In this document: in pieces, positions 53,091-63,316 of the stretch
How the letters are laid out: each line of letters starts with the position of its first letter
How positions within the stretch are numbered: position 1 is the stretch's first letter
Assembly: GCA_050330855.1 (NCBI GenBank)
Contig: JBHJNL010000039.1
Coordinates: 1 to 64,000 of the forward strand
Length of the DNA: 64,000 nucleotides
Origin: RCC1774 sp050330855
GTDB taxonomy: Bacteria > Cyanobacteriota > Cyanobacteriia > Thermosynechococcales > Thermosynechococcaceae
Direction of reading: 5' to 3'
Position numbers and translations under genes: made by a program
The notes under the pieces: generated by a model
Databases searched by the model: none
Told to the model about the DNA's origin: nothing
Seen by the model: only the letters and a program-made list of their open reading frames with translations

Positions 53091-54524
53091 ATGCTCATAG
53101 CCGTTCACGATACAACCCAAGATCGCACTGATCGAGTCCCTCATCACCAGTACGACGTTATTGTGATGGGGGGTGGCCCCGCAGGTTCCACCTTGTCCAC
53201 GCTTTTGAGTGACCAGGGGTATCAAGTTTTACTGCTAGAGCGAGAAAAGTTTCCTCGCTTCCATGTTGGGGAGTCGTTGTTACCCGCCAGTCATTTGCTC
53301 TGGGACAAGCTCGGTATTTCAGATACCCTTCGAGCGCTAAGCTTCACCTACAAAGACGCCGCTGAGTTTCGACTGGGTACCGATCCACAAAAGTCTGACT
53401 ATGAATCAGCCTATATTGACTTCACTGAACCCCAAAACTGGCCCCAGGGTGGTTTCCCTGAACAGGCCTATGCCTATCAGGTTAAGCGCAGTGAGTTTGA
53501 TCAGCTGTTGCTAGAGAATTCAAAATCAAAGGGGGTGACCGTCTGCGAACAAGCCACCGTCAAGCATATTCTGTGGGCAAAAGATCGGGCCACAGGGGTT
53601 CAGTGGCGATCTCACACAGGTCAAACCTATACAACCAAGGCCCAATGCATTGCCGACTGCTCTGGGCGGCAAGCTCTCATTGGTCGCGACCGTCAACTGA
53701 TCAAGGCAGATCCGATCATTCATACCTCTGCTGTCTTTGGACACTTTCGCAATGTGACGCCCAACCCTGGCCGAGAACAGGGTGCGATCGCAATCTACTT
53801 TATTGAGAATGGTTAGGTGTGGTTTATTCCCATCGGTACCGACGAGATGAGCGTGGGGGTCGTGGTCAATCGGCCCACCGGATGGAGCAAACTTTTGCCG
53901 GAAGAGATTTTACTCACCACCCTTAATCGCTACCAGTTTTTGCGCGATCGCTTTAGTGACGCCGAGCAGATTTCAAAAATTCATATCTTACGAGATCTGT
54001 CCTATGCAGCTAAGCGCAAGGCGGGTCAGGGCTGGTTGCTCGTCGGAGATGCGAGCTTCTTTGTCGATCCCTTTCTATCCTCCGGCGTCCAAGCCGCCTT
54101 CAAAATGGCAGAGCAATCTGCCGACGCCATCGAGGCCTTTCTCAAGGGTGGTCGCAAGCGCCCTTTACAGCAGTATCAACGCTGGTGCCAGGGCTATGAA
54201 TTCCATATCGTGGTAACCATGCGACTGTTTTACTGGATGATGGGTAGCAAACCCGCAGTGGAGATTTTCGTCAATGCCTTGAACCACAGCATAAGACAGG
54301 GGCCAGACGCCGCTGTCCGTGGTTTTATCGCTTGGTCTCTGGGCTACTTCGATCTCTACCGGAGGCCGCTCTATCTGCTCTGGGTCGACTTCTTTTTGAT
54401 GGGGGCCGTGGGTCGTTTCAAGCAAAGATGCCTCGGCGCACAGGGTTGGGATAGCTCTGCAGACGGCTGCACCCAGCCTCGCATCGAGATCCCTAAAAAG
54501 GCACAATGGGTTGCTGATAGCTAG
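53091..54524 (+). pseudogene. FAD-dependent halogenase-like oxidoreductase interrupted by one TAG
   Basis: Two ORFs in one frame (53091-53816 and 53817-54524) form a single 478-codon gene with one internal stop, TAG at 53814-53816 (codon 242). The N-terminal half has the FAD motif YDVIVMGGGPAGS (GxGxxG near residue 27) and GESLLP. The C-terminal half has LLVGDASFFVDPFLSSG and the usual helical tail. The stop falls at the first Trp of the family motif WxWxIP, which here would read *-V-W-F-I-P. One G-to-A change (TGG to TAG) explains it. Unless suppressed, the product is truncated and inactive. Its 3' end overlaps the TolC gene by 32 bp. Confidence 0.85.
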
Positions 54525-56346
54525 TGGCTCGCTGGATCGTAGCTAGGGCGCGATTATAGTCAAGGATGGCCGACAATAGGTTTCCTTGCGCCTGTGTCAG
54601 ATCATTCTGTGCCGTTGTGATATCGAGTTGAGTGCCAATCCCCGCCTGAAACCGGAGACGGGCCAGGCGCAGACTTTCTTCTGCTTGACCCACGGTATTA
54701 GAAGAGGCCTCAATATTTTTGAAGTTTGACTTTAGACTGCTGTCAGCTTGCTCAACCTGAAAACGCAATGCATTTTTGGTGCTCGCAAACTGTGTTTCAG
54801 TAATGGCGATCGCCTTATCCTGCTGAGTCGCCTGAGCCTTAGCAGAGCCGCCATCAAAAAAGTTCCAGTTCACCTGTGCGCCCACTGAGTATCCAAACGC
54901 ACCCGAAGCGCTATCGTCTAATTCATCTTGAAAATCAACGGTAGCAAAGGCTTGAACTTGGGGGCGAACCGACGCCAGAATAGCCCGTCGTTGCAGTTGA
55001 GCAATGCGTCGCTGCTGAATAATTTGGGCCAGCTCAGGCCGATTTTGCAATGCTAGCCGAATGCTTTGAGGGAGAGATAACGGCCACTGGCCTGCCGCTT
55101 CAACGGGATTAGCGGCAGATAGGCCCACGGTATCAGGAAGGTTGAGACGCTGGGCAAGCTGCCGTTGGGCAACCTGGGCAAGGGACGTCGCTTGAATAAG
55201 ATTTTGTTGAACACTGGCAAGACTAACCTGGGCCTGCAAGACATCAAAAAAGGTGCCGAGGCCTGCCCTTTCTAGGGCTTGGGCATCTTCGAGACTTTGA
55301 GTGGCGTTGTTCACTGCTGATTGGGCGACATCAACAAGAGCCGTCGTCTCTTGTAGATTGTAGTAATCGTTGGCAACATCTAAACGGAGCTGCTCAAGCT
55401 GGGCCTGCAGAGTTAGCTCGGCTAAGCGCACCTGAGCGCGCGCAGCACGGATCTGGCTAGAACGGCTTCCCGAAGTGAAAATATTGTAGGTCAGCGCAAG
55501 AGTACCACTCAAAGAGTTGGAGATGCTCCCCCCGGTCGAACCCTGGCCGGAACTGGCAAAGGAGGTGAGAGGCCTCAGAGGAGTAATACTAAACGGGGAG
55601 GGTAAAGTGGTATTGGCATTCTGCTGCAGTGCCTGCAACTGCTGACTAAACACTAATTGCTGCTGGTCCGAGCCTTGCTGGAGCTGAAGCTGTAGATTCT
55701 GAATACTCTGCTGCAGTTCCTGGAGGGTGAGGGCCTGTTGTTGCTGAAGCTGCTGTGTTGTCTGACCAATGACCTCATTTTGAGCCGCTGCATTAACGGT
55801 AATCGGTCGTGGCGTCAGGTCAAAGCTGGAGGAGTCTGTTCGAGATAAATCGCCCTGCACACTGACCGTGGGTAAGCGCGCTGCCCTTGCCTGCTTGAGG
55901 TTCGCTTGACTTTGTTGAAGCTGCAGTTCCACCACCTGCAGATCCAAGTTATTCCGTTGTGCTAGCTCCTGAGCTTGTTTGAGAGAAATGGGCTGTGTGA
56001 GATCGATCTCAACATCCTGGGCTTGGGATGGACTGTTGAATTGACTAGGCCTTGGGTGGAGCTTGAGCAGTGGGTTATTGGGCTGATCGCGAGTCTGATT
56101 AAATGGAGGGGCTAGTGGCGGTGTTGTTTGCTCCGACGGCTCCGGTGATTCTGGCGGCTCTGGCGACTCTGACGGCTCTGGTTGTACAGGTGTCTGGGTC
56201 GGCTCCGGTGGCGGAGATTCGCTAGGAGACGGCTCGGCTGGGCTTAAAAACAGGTCTGGCTCGGTGGAAGGCTGACTCAGAACTTGCCTCCCTAGGCAGG
56301 GAAACAATACCAATCCTAAACCTGCCGCAATGAGATAGCGCTGCAT
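54493..56346 (-). CDS. TolC-family outer-membrane efflux protein
   Basis: About 617 residues from ATG 56346; TTG 56379 would add 11. A signal peptide (LIAAGLGLVLFPCLG) is followed by a long Pro/Ser/Glu-rich region (about 30-120) with short Ser-Glu-Pro repeats, typical of cyanobacterial TolC. The core then has two internal repeats of beta-strand and coiled-coil (DLQVVELQLQQSQ, and VQAFATVDFQ onward), each with the TolC pattern. Outer-membrane duct for type I secretion and efflux. Its 3' end overlaps the split halogenase gene. Confidence 0.9.
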   Translation of the reverse strand: MQRYLIAAGLGLVLFPCLGRQVLSQPSTEPDLFLSPAEPSPSESPPPEPTQTPVQPEPSESPEPPESPEPSEQTTPPLAPPFNQTRDQPNNPLLKLHPRPSQFNSPSQAQDVEIDLTQPISLKQAQELAQRNNLDLQVVELQLQQSQANLKQARAARLPTVSVQGDLSRTDSSSFDLTPRPITVNAAAQNEVIGQTTQQLQQQQALTLQELQQSIQNLQLQLQQGSDQQQLVFSQQLQALQQNANTTLPSPFSITPLRPLTSFASSGQGSTGGSISNSLSGTLALTYNIFTSGSRSSQIRAARAQVRLAELTLQAQLEQLRLDVANDYYNLQETTALVDVAQSAVNNATQSLEDAQALERAGLGTFFDVLQAQVSLASVQQNLIQATSLAQVAQRQLAQRLNLPDTVGLSAANPVEAAGQWPLSLPQSIRLALQNRPELAQIIQQRRIAQLQRRAILASVRPQVQAFATVDFQDELDDSASGAFGYSVGAQVNWNFFDGGSAKAQATQQDKAIAITETQFASTKNALRFQVEQADSSLKSNFKNIEASSNTVGQAEESLRLARLRFQAGIGTQLDITTAQNDLTQAQGNLLSAILDYNRALATIQRATSYQQPIVPF

Positions 56347-56379
56347 CAATAATAATAAAGTCCTGTGCAAGTTACTCAA

Positions 56380-56566
56380 AACGTCTAGAAGGTTAGTCGC
56401 GGTCCATCAAGATCATTTAATCGATCCTGCCTCAGAGTACCTGAAAATTAATCTGTGGAGTATAGAATCCTCATTTAGGATGCTGAAAGAAGATAAGACC
56501 TGTCAAGTTAATCGCTAACATCAAACTAATTCCTATCTCTGTGATTGATCCCAAGGGTGCCAGCCT
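56380..56566. other. Divergent promoter region for tolC and UPF0182 genes
   Basis: About 190 bp between divergent genes. No gene or hairpin was recognised; AT-rich patches near 56440-56540 could hold promoters. Confidence 0.4.
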
Positions 56567-59518
56567 ATGACTTGGAAATTCCCTCGTCTCTCAATGGGGA
56601 GCGATGGTGGCTTGATCTTAGATCGGCAAACGCTTTCAACTTGGGGTTGGCGCAATATTGCCCGGGTGGCCTTACTGTGTGCGGGGGGGCTGCTGGCGAT
56701 AGATATTTTCTGCTACATGCTGGCAGAATCCTTATGGTTTTCGAGCCTAGGCTATCGGCAGGTCTTTGTCACCCAGATTCTGCTGCGTGCGGGGCTATGG
56801 ATGTTCTGCTTGGGCGTTACCGGCAGCATCGTGGGGTTAAATCTCAGACTGGCTTGGCGACGCTGTTACTCTAAACCCATTCTGTTGTCATCACGGCGAA
56901 CCACCCTATGGGCGCTGGGACAGTATCTGATGGTGATAATGGGGCTATGTCTGTTGATCGTCTGTTTGTTAAGCCAGACGATGCAGGTTGCCCTGTCGTT
57001 TTGGCACGCTTCGACTCCGTTCCCTCAAGTTCTCCAGCAGTTTTCTCCGACATCACTCACCATTCTGTTTAAGCAGTGGTGGACTGCACCGTGGCAGTTG
57101 ATCTGGGTAGCGGGCGGTATTGGTCTGTTGATGCTGAACCCAAGCTTCGTCTTGGCGGGGATGAGTGTTGTCCTCAGCTTGGGAATGGGGCTAATTTTTT
57201 CTAACCATTGGACGCAGGTATTGGCTGGCCTGCACGGCACTCGCTTTAATCAGGCTGATCCGATCTTTGGTCAAGATGTGGCGTTCTATGTATTTGCGCT
57301 GCCGGTTCTTGATCTACTGCGGTTTTGGGCCGTGGGCATCTTACTGTTTACCCTTGCCAGTGTGTTGCTGGTGTATCTGCTGTCAGGTAATAGCCTCAGC
57401 CAGGGCGGATTCCCTGGTTTTTCATCCCGCCAACAACAGCATCTATATGGTTTATTTGCGGGGCTAATGTTTGTTCTTGCCCTAGGGCTATGGCTCGATC
57501 GCTTCGGGCTGCTTTACTCGACTCAAAGTGTCTTGTTTGGGGCCGGATACACTGATTCTGTGGTCAGTTTGCCGGCCATTACGCTGCTGGGTTGGGGAGG
57601 CGCTGCGATCGCACTGTTCCTCGCAGGCCAAACCTGCTTTTGGACCACCTCTCGTCCCCGCTACAGCCTATTAGCGCTGTTGGCAGCCTATATGGGGTTT
57701 GTTCTGCTAGGGGCAGTCCTGCTGCCCCAGGTCGTCCAGTCCTTTGTGGTGCAGCCCAATGAACTAGAGCGAGAGCAGCCCTACATTAAACGGAGTATTC
57801 AATTCACTCGCAAAGCCTTCGATTTAGACACCATCGAAGCAGAGACCTTTGAGCCAACAGGCAAACTAACGCCTGAGCGTCTCAAGGCCAATGATGGCAC
57901 CATTCGCAATATTCGACTTTGGGATACCCGACCGCTGCTAGAGGCCAATCGTCAACTCCAACGGATTCGCCTCTACTACGAATTCCCAGATGCTGATATT
58001 GACCGCTACACCCTCAAGGTGCCTGGTACCGGTGGCTCGACATCCACCGCCACCGAGAAACGTCAGGTGTTGGTGTCTGCCCGCGAGCTAGATTACAGCG
58101 CGGTTCCTAAAAAAGCGCAGACCTGGGTGAACCGACATCAAATCTATACCCACGGCTATGGGTTTACCGTTAGTCCCGTCAACGTGGCCCAACCGAGCGG
58201 TTTGCCCACCTACTTTGTCAAAGATATTGGGACAGATGCAGACGATAGCACGCTACAAACGGCCACCGATGAAATTAGAGTCAGCATCCCCACCGACCAC
58301 CCCCGGATCTACTTTGGTGAACTGACCACCAATTACGTGATGACCGGCACCTATGATCAGAATAAAGAGCTTGACTATCCCCGCGGCAATGACAATGTCT
58401 ACAACACCTACGACGGTAGGGATGGTGTCTCTATGGGATCGTTCTGGCGACGGGGGCTTTTTTCTATCTATCTCAGGGATTGGCGGATGCTCTTCAGCCG
58501 TTCCTTTACCACTGAGAGCAAAGTTCATTTCCGTCGCCAGATCACCGATCGGGTTCAAACCCTAGCGCCCTTCTTGAAGCTTGATCGCGAACCCTATCTC
58601 GTGGCGGCCTCTGCCGAGACGGCCCCCGGCAACCTCCACTGGATCATTGATGCCTATACCACTAGCAATCGATATCCTTATTCAGACCCCGGTGATGCGC
58701 CCTTTAACTATATTCGCAACTCCGTCAAGGTGGTGGTGGATGCCTACAACGGCAATGTGACATTCTACAGCGTTGATGATCAAGACCCCGTCCTCCAGAC
58801 CTGGCAGAAGATTTTTCCTGCGCTTTTTCAGCCCCTTGACCAGATGCCGAAATCACTCCGCAGTCATATTCGCTACCCGGTCGATCTCTTTCGGATTCAG
58901 TCCCAAAGTCTGTTGACCTACCACATGACCGATCCCCAGGTGTTCTATAACCGTGAAGATCAGTGGCGAGTTCCGAATGAAATCTATGGCGAAGAATCGC
59001 AGCCTGTAGAGCCTTATTACCTGATCATGAAACTGCCTGGGGCTGAAAGTGAAGAATTTATTCTGCTCTCGCCCTTTACGCCAGTGCGCCGCAACAACTT
59101 GATTGCTTGGCTGGCGGCCCGGTCTGACGGGACTGAATACGGCAAACGCTTGCTTTACCAGTTCCCGAAGCGGGAGTTGGTCTTTGGTCCTGAACAGATC
59201 GAAGCCCTCATCAACCAAGACCCGATTATCTCGCAGCAGATTTCACTGTGGAATACCCAGGGATCACGGGTGATTCAGGGGAATTTGCTCATTGTTCCCA
59301 TTGATAATTCGCTGCTGTACGTTGAACCGCTCTATTTAGAGGCAGAAGAAACCAGCGTTCCGATTTTGGCAAGGGTGATCGTCGTCTACGAGAACCAAAT
59401 TGTAATGGCGAAGACCCTTGAGGAATCATTAGACGGTATCTTTAAGTCTTCGCCGAATAATACGACCCCTATTATTCGGCCTGTTGATGAACCACCGCTG
59501 TTAAGAAATGAGCAATAG
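56567..59518 (+). CDS. UPF0182-family large membrane protein
   Basis: A 983-residue protein of the UPF0182 family, conserved in cyanobacteria and actinobacteria. Seven N-terminal hydrophobic helices (about residues 30-410) are followed by a large exported domain of about 550 residues with conserved segments such as NIRLWDTRPLLEANRQLQRI, YTTSNRYPYSDP and PVEPYYLIMKLPG. No enzymatic motif is recognised and the role is unknown. The start at ATG 56567 fits; length is typical. It stands alone. Confidence 0.92.
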   Translation: MTWKFPRLSMGSDGGLILDRQTLSTWGWRNIARVALLCAGGLLAIDIFCYMLAESLWFSSLGYRQVFVTQILLRAGLWMFCLGVTGSIVGLNLRLAWRRCYSKPILLSSRRTTLWALGQYLMVIMGLCLLIVCLLSQTMQVALSFWHASTPFPQVLQQFSPTSLTILFKQWWTAPWQLIWVAGGIGLLMLNPSFVLAGMSVVLSLGMGLIFSNHWTQVLAGLHGTRFNQADPIFGQDVAFYVFALPVLDLLRFWAVGILLFTLASVLLVYLLSGNSLSQGGFPGFSSRQQQHLYGLFAGLMFVLALGLWLDRFGLLYSTQSVLFGAGYTDSVVSLPAITLLGWGGAAIALFLAGQTCFWTTSRPRYSLLALLAAYMGFVLLGAVLLPQVVQSFVVQPNELEREQPYIKRSIQFTRKAFDLDTIEAETFEPTGKLTPERLKANDGTIRNIRLWDTRPLLEANRQLQRIRLYYEFPDADIDRYTLKVPGTGGSTSTATEKRQVLVSARELDYSAVPKKAQTWVNRHQIYTHGYGFTVSPVNVAQPSGLPTYFVKDIGTDADDSTLQTATDEIRVSIPTDHPRIYFGELTTNYVMTGTYDQNKELDYPRGNDNVYNTYDGRDGVSMGSFWRRGLFSIYLRDWRMLFSRSFTTESKVHFRRQITDRVQTLAPFLKLDREPYLVAASAETAPGNLHWIIDAYTTSNRYPYSDPGDAPFNYIRNSVKVVVDAYNGNVTFYSVDDQDPVLQTWQKIFPALFQPLDQMPKSLRSHIRYPVDLFRIQSQSLLTYHMTDPQVFYNREDQWRVPNEIYGEESQPVEPYYLIMKLPGAESEEFILLSPFTPVRRNNLIAWLAARSDGTEYGKRLLYQFPKRELVFGPEQIEALINQDPIISQQISLWNTQGSRVIQGNLLIVPIDNSLLYVEPLYLEAEETSVPILARVIVVYENQIVMAKTLEESLDGIFKSSPNNTTPIIRPVDEPPLLRNEQ

Positions 59519-59625
59519 CTACACGCCGACGACGCGATTCGTCTGCCAACCTGGGCTTGGCGACTTAGAGGAGCGTTTGGTTGTGCTTTAATCGGTTGCA
59601 ACCCCTTACAACATGCTTAATAGAA

Positions 59626-60732
59626 CTAGGCAAAGATGACCAAATTATCCCGGTGTACCACTGTTTCTGCACCGGCATAGCCCAAAATATCTGCAATCTC
59701 TTCGGAGCGCTTGCCCTTGATCTGCTCTAGCTCAACACTGCTGTAGTTGACAATGCCCCGCGCAATTTCTTGGCCCTGTGCGTCACAAAGCTGCACGGAT
59801 TCTTGACTATTAAAGTGTCCTTCAACGGCGACGATGCCCGCTGATAGCAGGGATTTACCCAACTGGGCAATGGCTTTAGTGGCCCCGACATCAAGCCGCA
59901 GCTTACCCGAGGGGATCAAGGCATGGGCAATCCAGCGTTTGCGAGCGTTGATGGGTTGCTCGTCGGGGCTAAACTGGGTGCCGATGGCCTCACCCGCTAA
60001 AATTTTGGCAATATTTTCTGGTGTTTGACCTTGGGTAATCACGGTACGGACCCCTGCTCCTGTGGCAATTTCAGCCGCCATGATTTTGGTGGCCATGCCG
60101 CCAGTGCCCCAGCGAGAGCCTTGACCCCCGGCCTGCACCTCGGCAAGTTGCTCGATAGTCTCAACATGGGTGATGGGTTGTGCGTCTGGTTCAGTCCGGG
60201 GATCAGCGGAGTAGAGACGATCAACGTCTGTGAGTAGGAACAGCCAGTCGGCTTCTACTAGCCCTGCAACAAGGGCCGACAGCGTATCGTTGTCGCCAAA
60301 TTTGAGCTCATCCACCGCGACGGTATCGTTCTCGTTGACGATGGGTACGACCCCCAAGTTGAATAGCTCGTTGAAGGTATTGGAGGCGTTGATGTAGCGG
60401 TTGCGATCGCACAAGTCTCCCCGCGTCAGCAAGACCTGAGCAATGGGCTGCTGCAGGCTAGAAAAAAAATCGTCGTAGATGCGCATTAATCGCCCCTGCC
60501 CCACTGCCGCAACGGCCTGTTTGAGGGCGACCTTCCGAGGCCGCTCTTCTAAGCGCAACCTAGAGCAGCCAACCCCCACCGCACCGGAAGACACCAACAC
60601 GACACGGTGCCCCTGCTGCTGAAGCTGGCAGATCACTTCCACTAAACCGGCAATCGTCGCCAGGGCAAGCTGCCCTGTTTCGGGGCGTGTGAGGCTAGAG
60701 GTTCCGATTTTAATGACTAGAGTGAGGGGCAT
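59626..60732 (-). CDS. proB: Glutamate 5-kinase
   Basis: First enzyme of proline synthesis from glutamate. The 368-residue protein has an amino-acid-kinase domain with VIKIGTSSLTRP at the N-terminus, the phosphate-binding VLVSSGAVGVG, VNENDTVAVDELKFGDNDTLSALVA, and DVDRLYSADPR. The C-terminal PUA domain covers about 280-360. The start is ATG 60732. No proA is adjacent. Confidence 0.96.
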   Translation of the reverse strand: MPLTLVIKIGTSSLTRPETGQLALATIAGLVEVICQLQQQGHRVVLVSSGAVGVGCSRLRLEERPRKVALKQAVAAVGQGRLMRIYDDFFSSLQQPIAQVLLTRGDLCDRNRYINASNTFNELFNLGVVPIVNENDTVAVDELKFGDNDTLSALVAGLVEADWLFLLTDVDRLYSADPRTEPDAQPITHVETIEQLAEVQAGGQGSRWGTGGMATKIMAAEIATGAGVRTVITQGQTPENIAKILAGEAIGTQFSPDEQPINARKRWIAHALIPSGKLRLDVGATKAIAQLGKSLLSAGIVAVEGHFNSQESVQLCDAQGQEIARGIVNYSSVELEQIKGKRSEEIADILGYAGAETVVHRDNLVIFA

Positions 60733-60889
60733 GCTTGTTTAAGTCTCTTCATTACATCTATCCCAATCCCAAAAGCCAATCCCAAAGAAAGATGGACAAA
60801 GATGCGCCTGTGCCCCTGTCTTGCGTTAGATTACAACCGAGCGATACGCTCAGCATAGTGAATGCCCGACACATACGGTTAATAAGCAC

Positions 60890-62473
60890 ATGGATGCAGC
60901 GCAACTCTGGCAACGATATCAAGATTGGCTCTACTATCACGATGGCCTTGGAATTTATGTTGATATTAGCCGCATCCGATTTGATGATGCCTTGGTGACG
61001 TCTCTACAGCCAAAATTTCAAAAAGCATTTGCCGATCTAAAAGCCCTTGAAGGAGGTGCGATCGCAAATCCAGACGAAGGTCGCATGGTCGGTCACTACT
61101 GGCTCCGCGCCCCAGACTTAGCCCCCAACGCTGAGCTAAAGAACGAAATTATTCAGACCCTCAGCAAAATTGAAACCTTTGTTGCTGATATTCACTCCGG
61201 CACCATTCATCCCCCCAACGCCCCTAAGTTTACCGATATCATCTCCATTGGCATTGGTGGCTCGGCCCTTGGCCCCCAATTTGTCTCCGAAGCGTTAGCG
61301 CCGTTGAACGCGATGGGCCTCCACTTTATCGACAATGCCGATCCTGCAGGCATTGATCGTACCCTTGAACAGCTCCAAGATCGGCTGGCAACGACTCTGG
61401 TCCTGACCATCTCTAAGTCAGGCGGCACCCCAGAAGCTCGCAACGGTATGCTAGAGGTCAAGCAGCGATTCACAGACAAAGGACTGCCCTTTGCCAAGCA
61501 CGCCGTTGCCATTACCGGATACGGCAGCGCCCTTGATAAAATCGCCCATGCTGACGGCTGGATCACCACCTTCCCCATGCACGATTGGGTGGGGGGACGC
61601 ACCTCAGAACTGTCTGCGGTGGGTTTAGTACCGGCCGCGCTGCAGGGCATTGCCATTCGAGACCTGTTGGCGGGGGCGCAGGAGATGGACATTGCCACCC
61701 GAATCCCCGATCTAAAAACCAATCCAGCCGCCCTCTTGGCGTTAGCTTGGTATGCTGCCGGTGATGGGCAGGGCAAAAAAGATATGGTGGTCTTGCCCTA
61801 CAAAGATAGCCTGATGCTGTTCAGCCGCTATCTGCAGCAGCTCGTCATGGAATCCCTCGGCAAAGAAAAAGACTTAGACGGCAACGTGGTCTATCAGGGC
61901 CTTGCCGTCTACGGCAATAAGGGATCCACCGACCAGCATGCCTATGTGCAACAGTTGCGCGAGGGCATCCCGAATTTTTTCATGACCTTTATTGAAGTTC
62001 TTAAAGATCGGCATGGACCGTCACTGGAGTTAGATCCAGGGGTTACCTCCGGTGACTACCTCACCGGATTTTTGCTCGGTACCCAGCAGGCTTTATACGA
62101 GAAGAACCGAGACTCGATTACCGTCACGCTGCCCCAAGTAACCGCCAAAACGGTAGGAGCTTTGATTGCCCTCTATGAGCGCACCGTAACGTTGTATGCC
62201 TCATTAATTAATGTCAATGCCTACCATCAGCCAGGAGTAGAGGCCGGCAAAAAAGCAGCAGCTCAAAACCTAGACCTACAAAAACAGATCATGCAGGTTT
62301 TGCAACGTACTGAAGGCTCGATTTCACTGCAGGCTCTCGCAGAGCAAGCTGGGGGAGGCAATCGCATTGAGACGATTTACAGAATCCTGCGCCATCTGAA
62401 TGCAAACATTCAAGGACTCAACCTTACTGGCAACCTCAGTCAGCCAGCAACCCTGCAGGTAACCCTAAATTAA
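60890..62473 (+). CDS. pgi: Glucose-6-phosphate isomerase
   Basis: Interconverts glucose-6-phosphate and fructose-6-phosphate in glycolysis. The 527-residue protein has IGIGGSALGPQF near residue 125, the active-site Glu region, VVLPYKDSLMLFSRYLQQLVMESLGKEKDLDG and DQHAYVQQLREG with the catalytic His. It starts at ATG 60890, divergent to proB. A strong terminator follows. It works with glk (40947). Confidence 0.96.
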   Translation: MDAAQLWQRYQDWLYYHDGLGIYVDISRIRFDDALVTSLQPKFQKAFADLKALEGGAIANPDEGRMVGHYWLRAPDLAPNAELKNEIIQTLSKIETFVADIHSGTIHPPNAPKFTDIISIGIGGSALGPQFVSEALAPLNAMGLHFIDNADPAGIDRTLEQLQDRLATTLVLTISKSGGTPEARNGMLEVKQRFTDKGLPFAKHAVAITGYGSALDKIAHADGWITTFPMHDWVGGRTSELSAVGLVPAALQGIAIRDLLAGAQEMDIATRIPDLKTNPAALLALAWYAAGDGQGKKDMVVLPYKDSLMLFSRYLQQLVMESLGKEKDLDGNVVYQGLAVYGNKGSTDQHAYVQQLREGIPNFFMTFIEVLKDRHGPSLELDPGVTSGDYLTGFLLGTQQALYEKNRDSITVTLPQVTAKTVGALIALYERTVTLYASLINVNAYHQPGVEAGKKAAAQNLDLQKQIMQVLQRTEGSISLQALAEQAGGGNRIETIYRILRHLNANIQGLNLTGNLSQPATLQVTLN

Positions 62474-62504
62474 AGGACATTAAGGCAAAACGTCTCACTT
62501 AAAC

Positions 62505-62543
62505 AAAACAGGGAGTTACATCTAAGATGTAACTCCCTGTTTT
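62505..62543. terminator. Bidirectional terminator between pgi and the secreted protein
   Basis: A perfect inverted repeat of 19 bp per arm (62505-62523 and 62525-62543) around one centre base, with A-rich left and T-rich right ends, so it can terminate transcription in both directions. Confidence 0.85.
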
Positions 62544-62563
62544 GATACGAACTTAGGTAACGA

Positions 62564-63172
62564 TTACCATAGAGCCGGAATTGGATTGGCCGGAATTGGC
62601 TCCAATGGTGGTGGTGGCTCAGCACCACCAAAAGGAATTGGTGGCGCGACCAATGGTGGTGGCGGCTCCACGACAGCAACCGGTACAGAACAGACTCTGG
62701 TTGTACCAATGCCTTGATACTCAGTGACCTGAATAGCCTGGCCTTCAGCGAGGCCGAGGCGAGAAATCGTCGTGGGCGCAACGGTTGTGCTCACAGGGGC
62801 AGAGCCGCCATCGGGCACAAAAGTAACCTGATCACCTTCAATTCGGTCCACCGTGCCAGAAACCACGCGAGACTGAACCGGGGGCTGAATGCTCCTGACA
62901 ACACCTTTTTTGTTGGTATCAAAAACCACTAAGTCTCCTGGCTCCAGATTAGAAGGAGGCGTAACCCCTTCATCTAGCGGGTAGACCTGAGTCGTACCGT
63001 CAGCACCACGCACCTGAAGAGACTGACTATCAATGGACTGGATGAGGCCGTAGTTGTTCCCTTTCGGGGCTGAGTCGGGGTTGATCGATTGAGCCTGTGC
63101 AGCTTTAGGCAAAACAGCCGCTGCACCTGCAATTAATAACGCGACCCCTGCGCTGGTAAATAGTTTTTTCAT
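62564..63172 (-). CDS. Secreted protein with Pro-rich tail
   Basis: A 202-residue protein from ATG 63172, preceded by AAGGGA; the frame extends upstream to 63277 without need. A signal peptide (MKKLFTSAGVALLIAG, cleavage near AQA) is followed by two barrel-like modules with VRGADGTTQVYPLD and FDTNKKGVVRSIQPP strands, and a Pro/Val/Ala-rich C-terminal tail of about 40 residues. It is presumably periplasmic. The family is unknown, though small OB-fold-like modules of this kind occur in cyanobacterial secreted proteins. Confidence 0.75.
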   Translation of the reverse strand: MKKLFTSAGVALLIAGAAAVLPKAAQAQSINPDSAPKGNNYGLIQSIDSQSLQVRGADGTTQVYPLDEGVTPPSNLEPGDLVVFDTNKKGVVRSIQPPVQSRVVSGTVDRIEGDQVTFVPDGGSAPVSTTVAPTTISRLGLAEGQAIQVTEYQGIGTTRVCSVPVAVVEPPPPLVAPPIPFGGAEPPPPLEPIPANPIPALW

Positions 63173-63316
63173 GGGGATTCCCTTGCAACACCTCAAAATA
63201 ACATCCTCACAATACCCCCCAGAGTTTATTGCTCTATTATGCATACAATCTCGTTGATTGGTAAGGGGGAGAACCATTTATTGTCTAGTTCTATTCATTT
63301 CTTCTAATTTCGAACC
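63173..63316. other. Divergent promoter region
   Basis: About 145 bp, AT-rich, between the secreted protein (reverse) and the permease (forward). No gene or hairpin was recognised. Confidence 0.4.

Noticed and set aside
53817..54524. C-terminal half of the halogenase as an independent gene
   Set aside because: It has only a GTG start directly after the TAG and continues the same frame and domain, so it is the second part of one broken gene.
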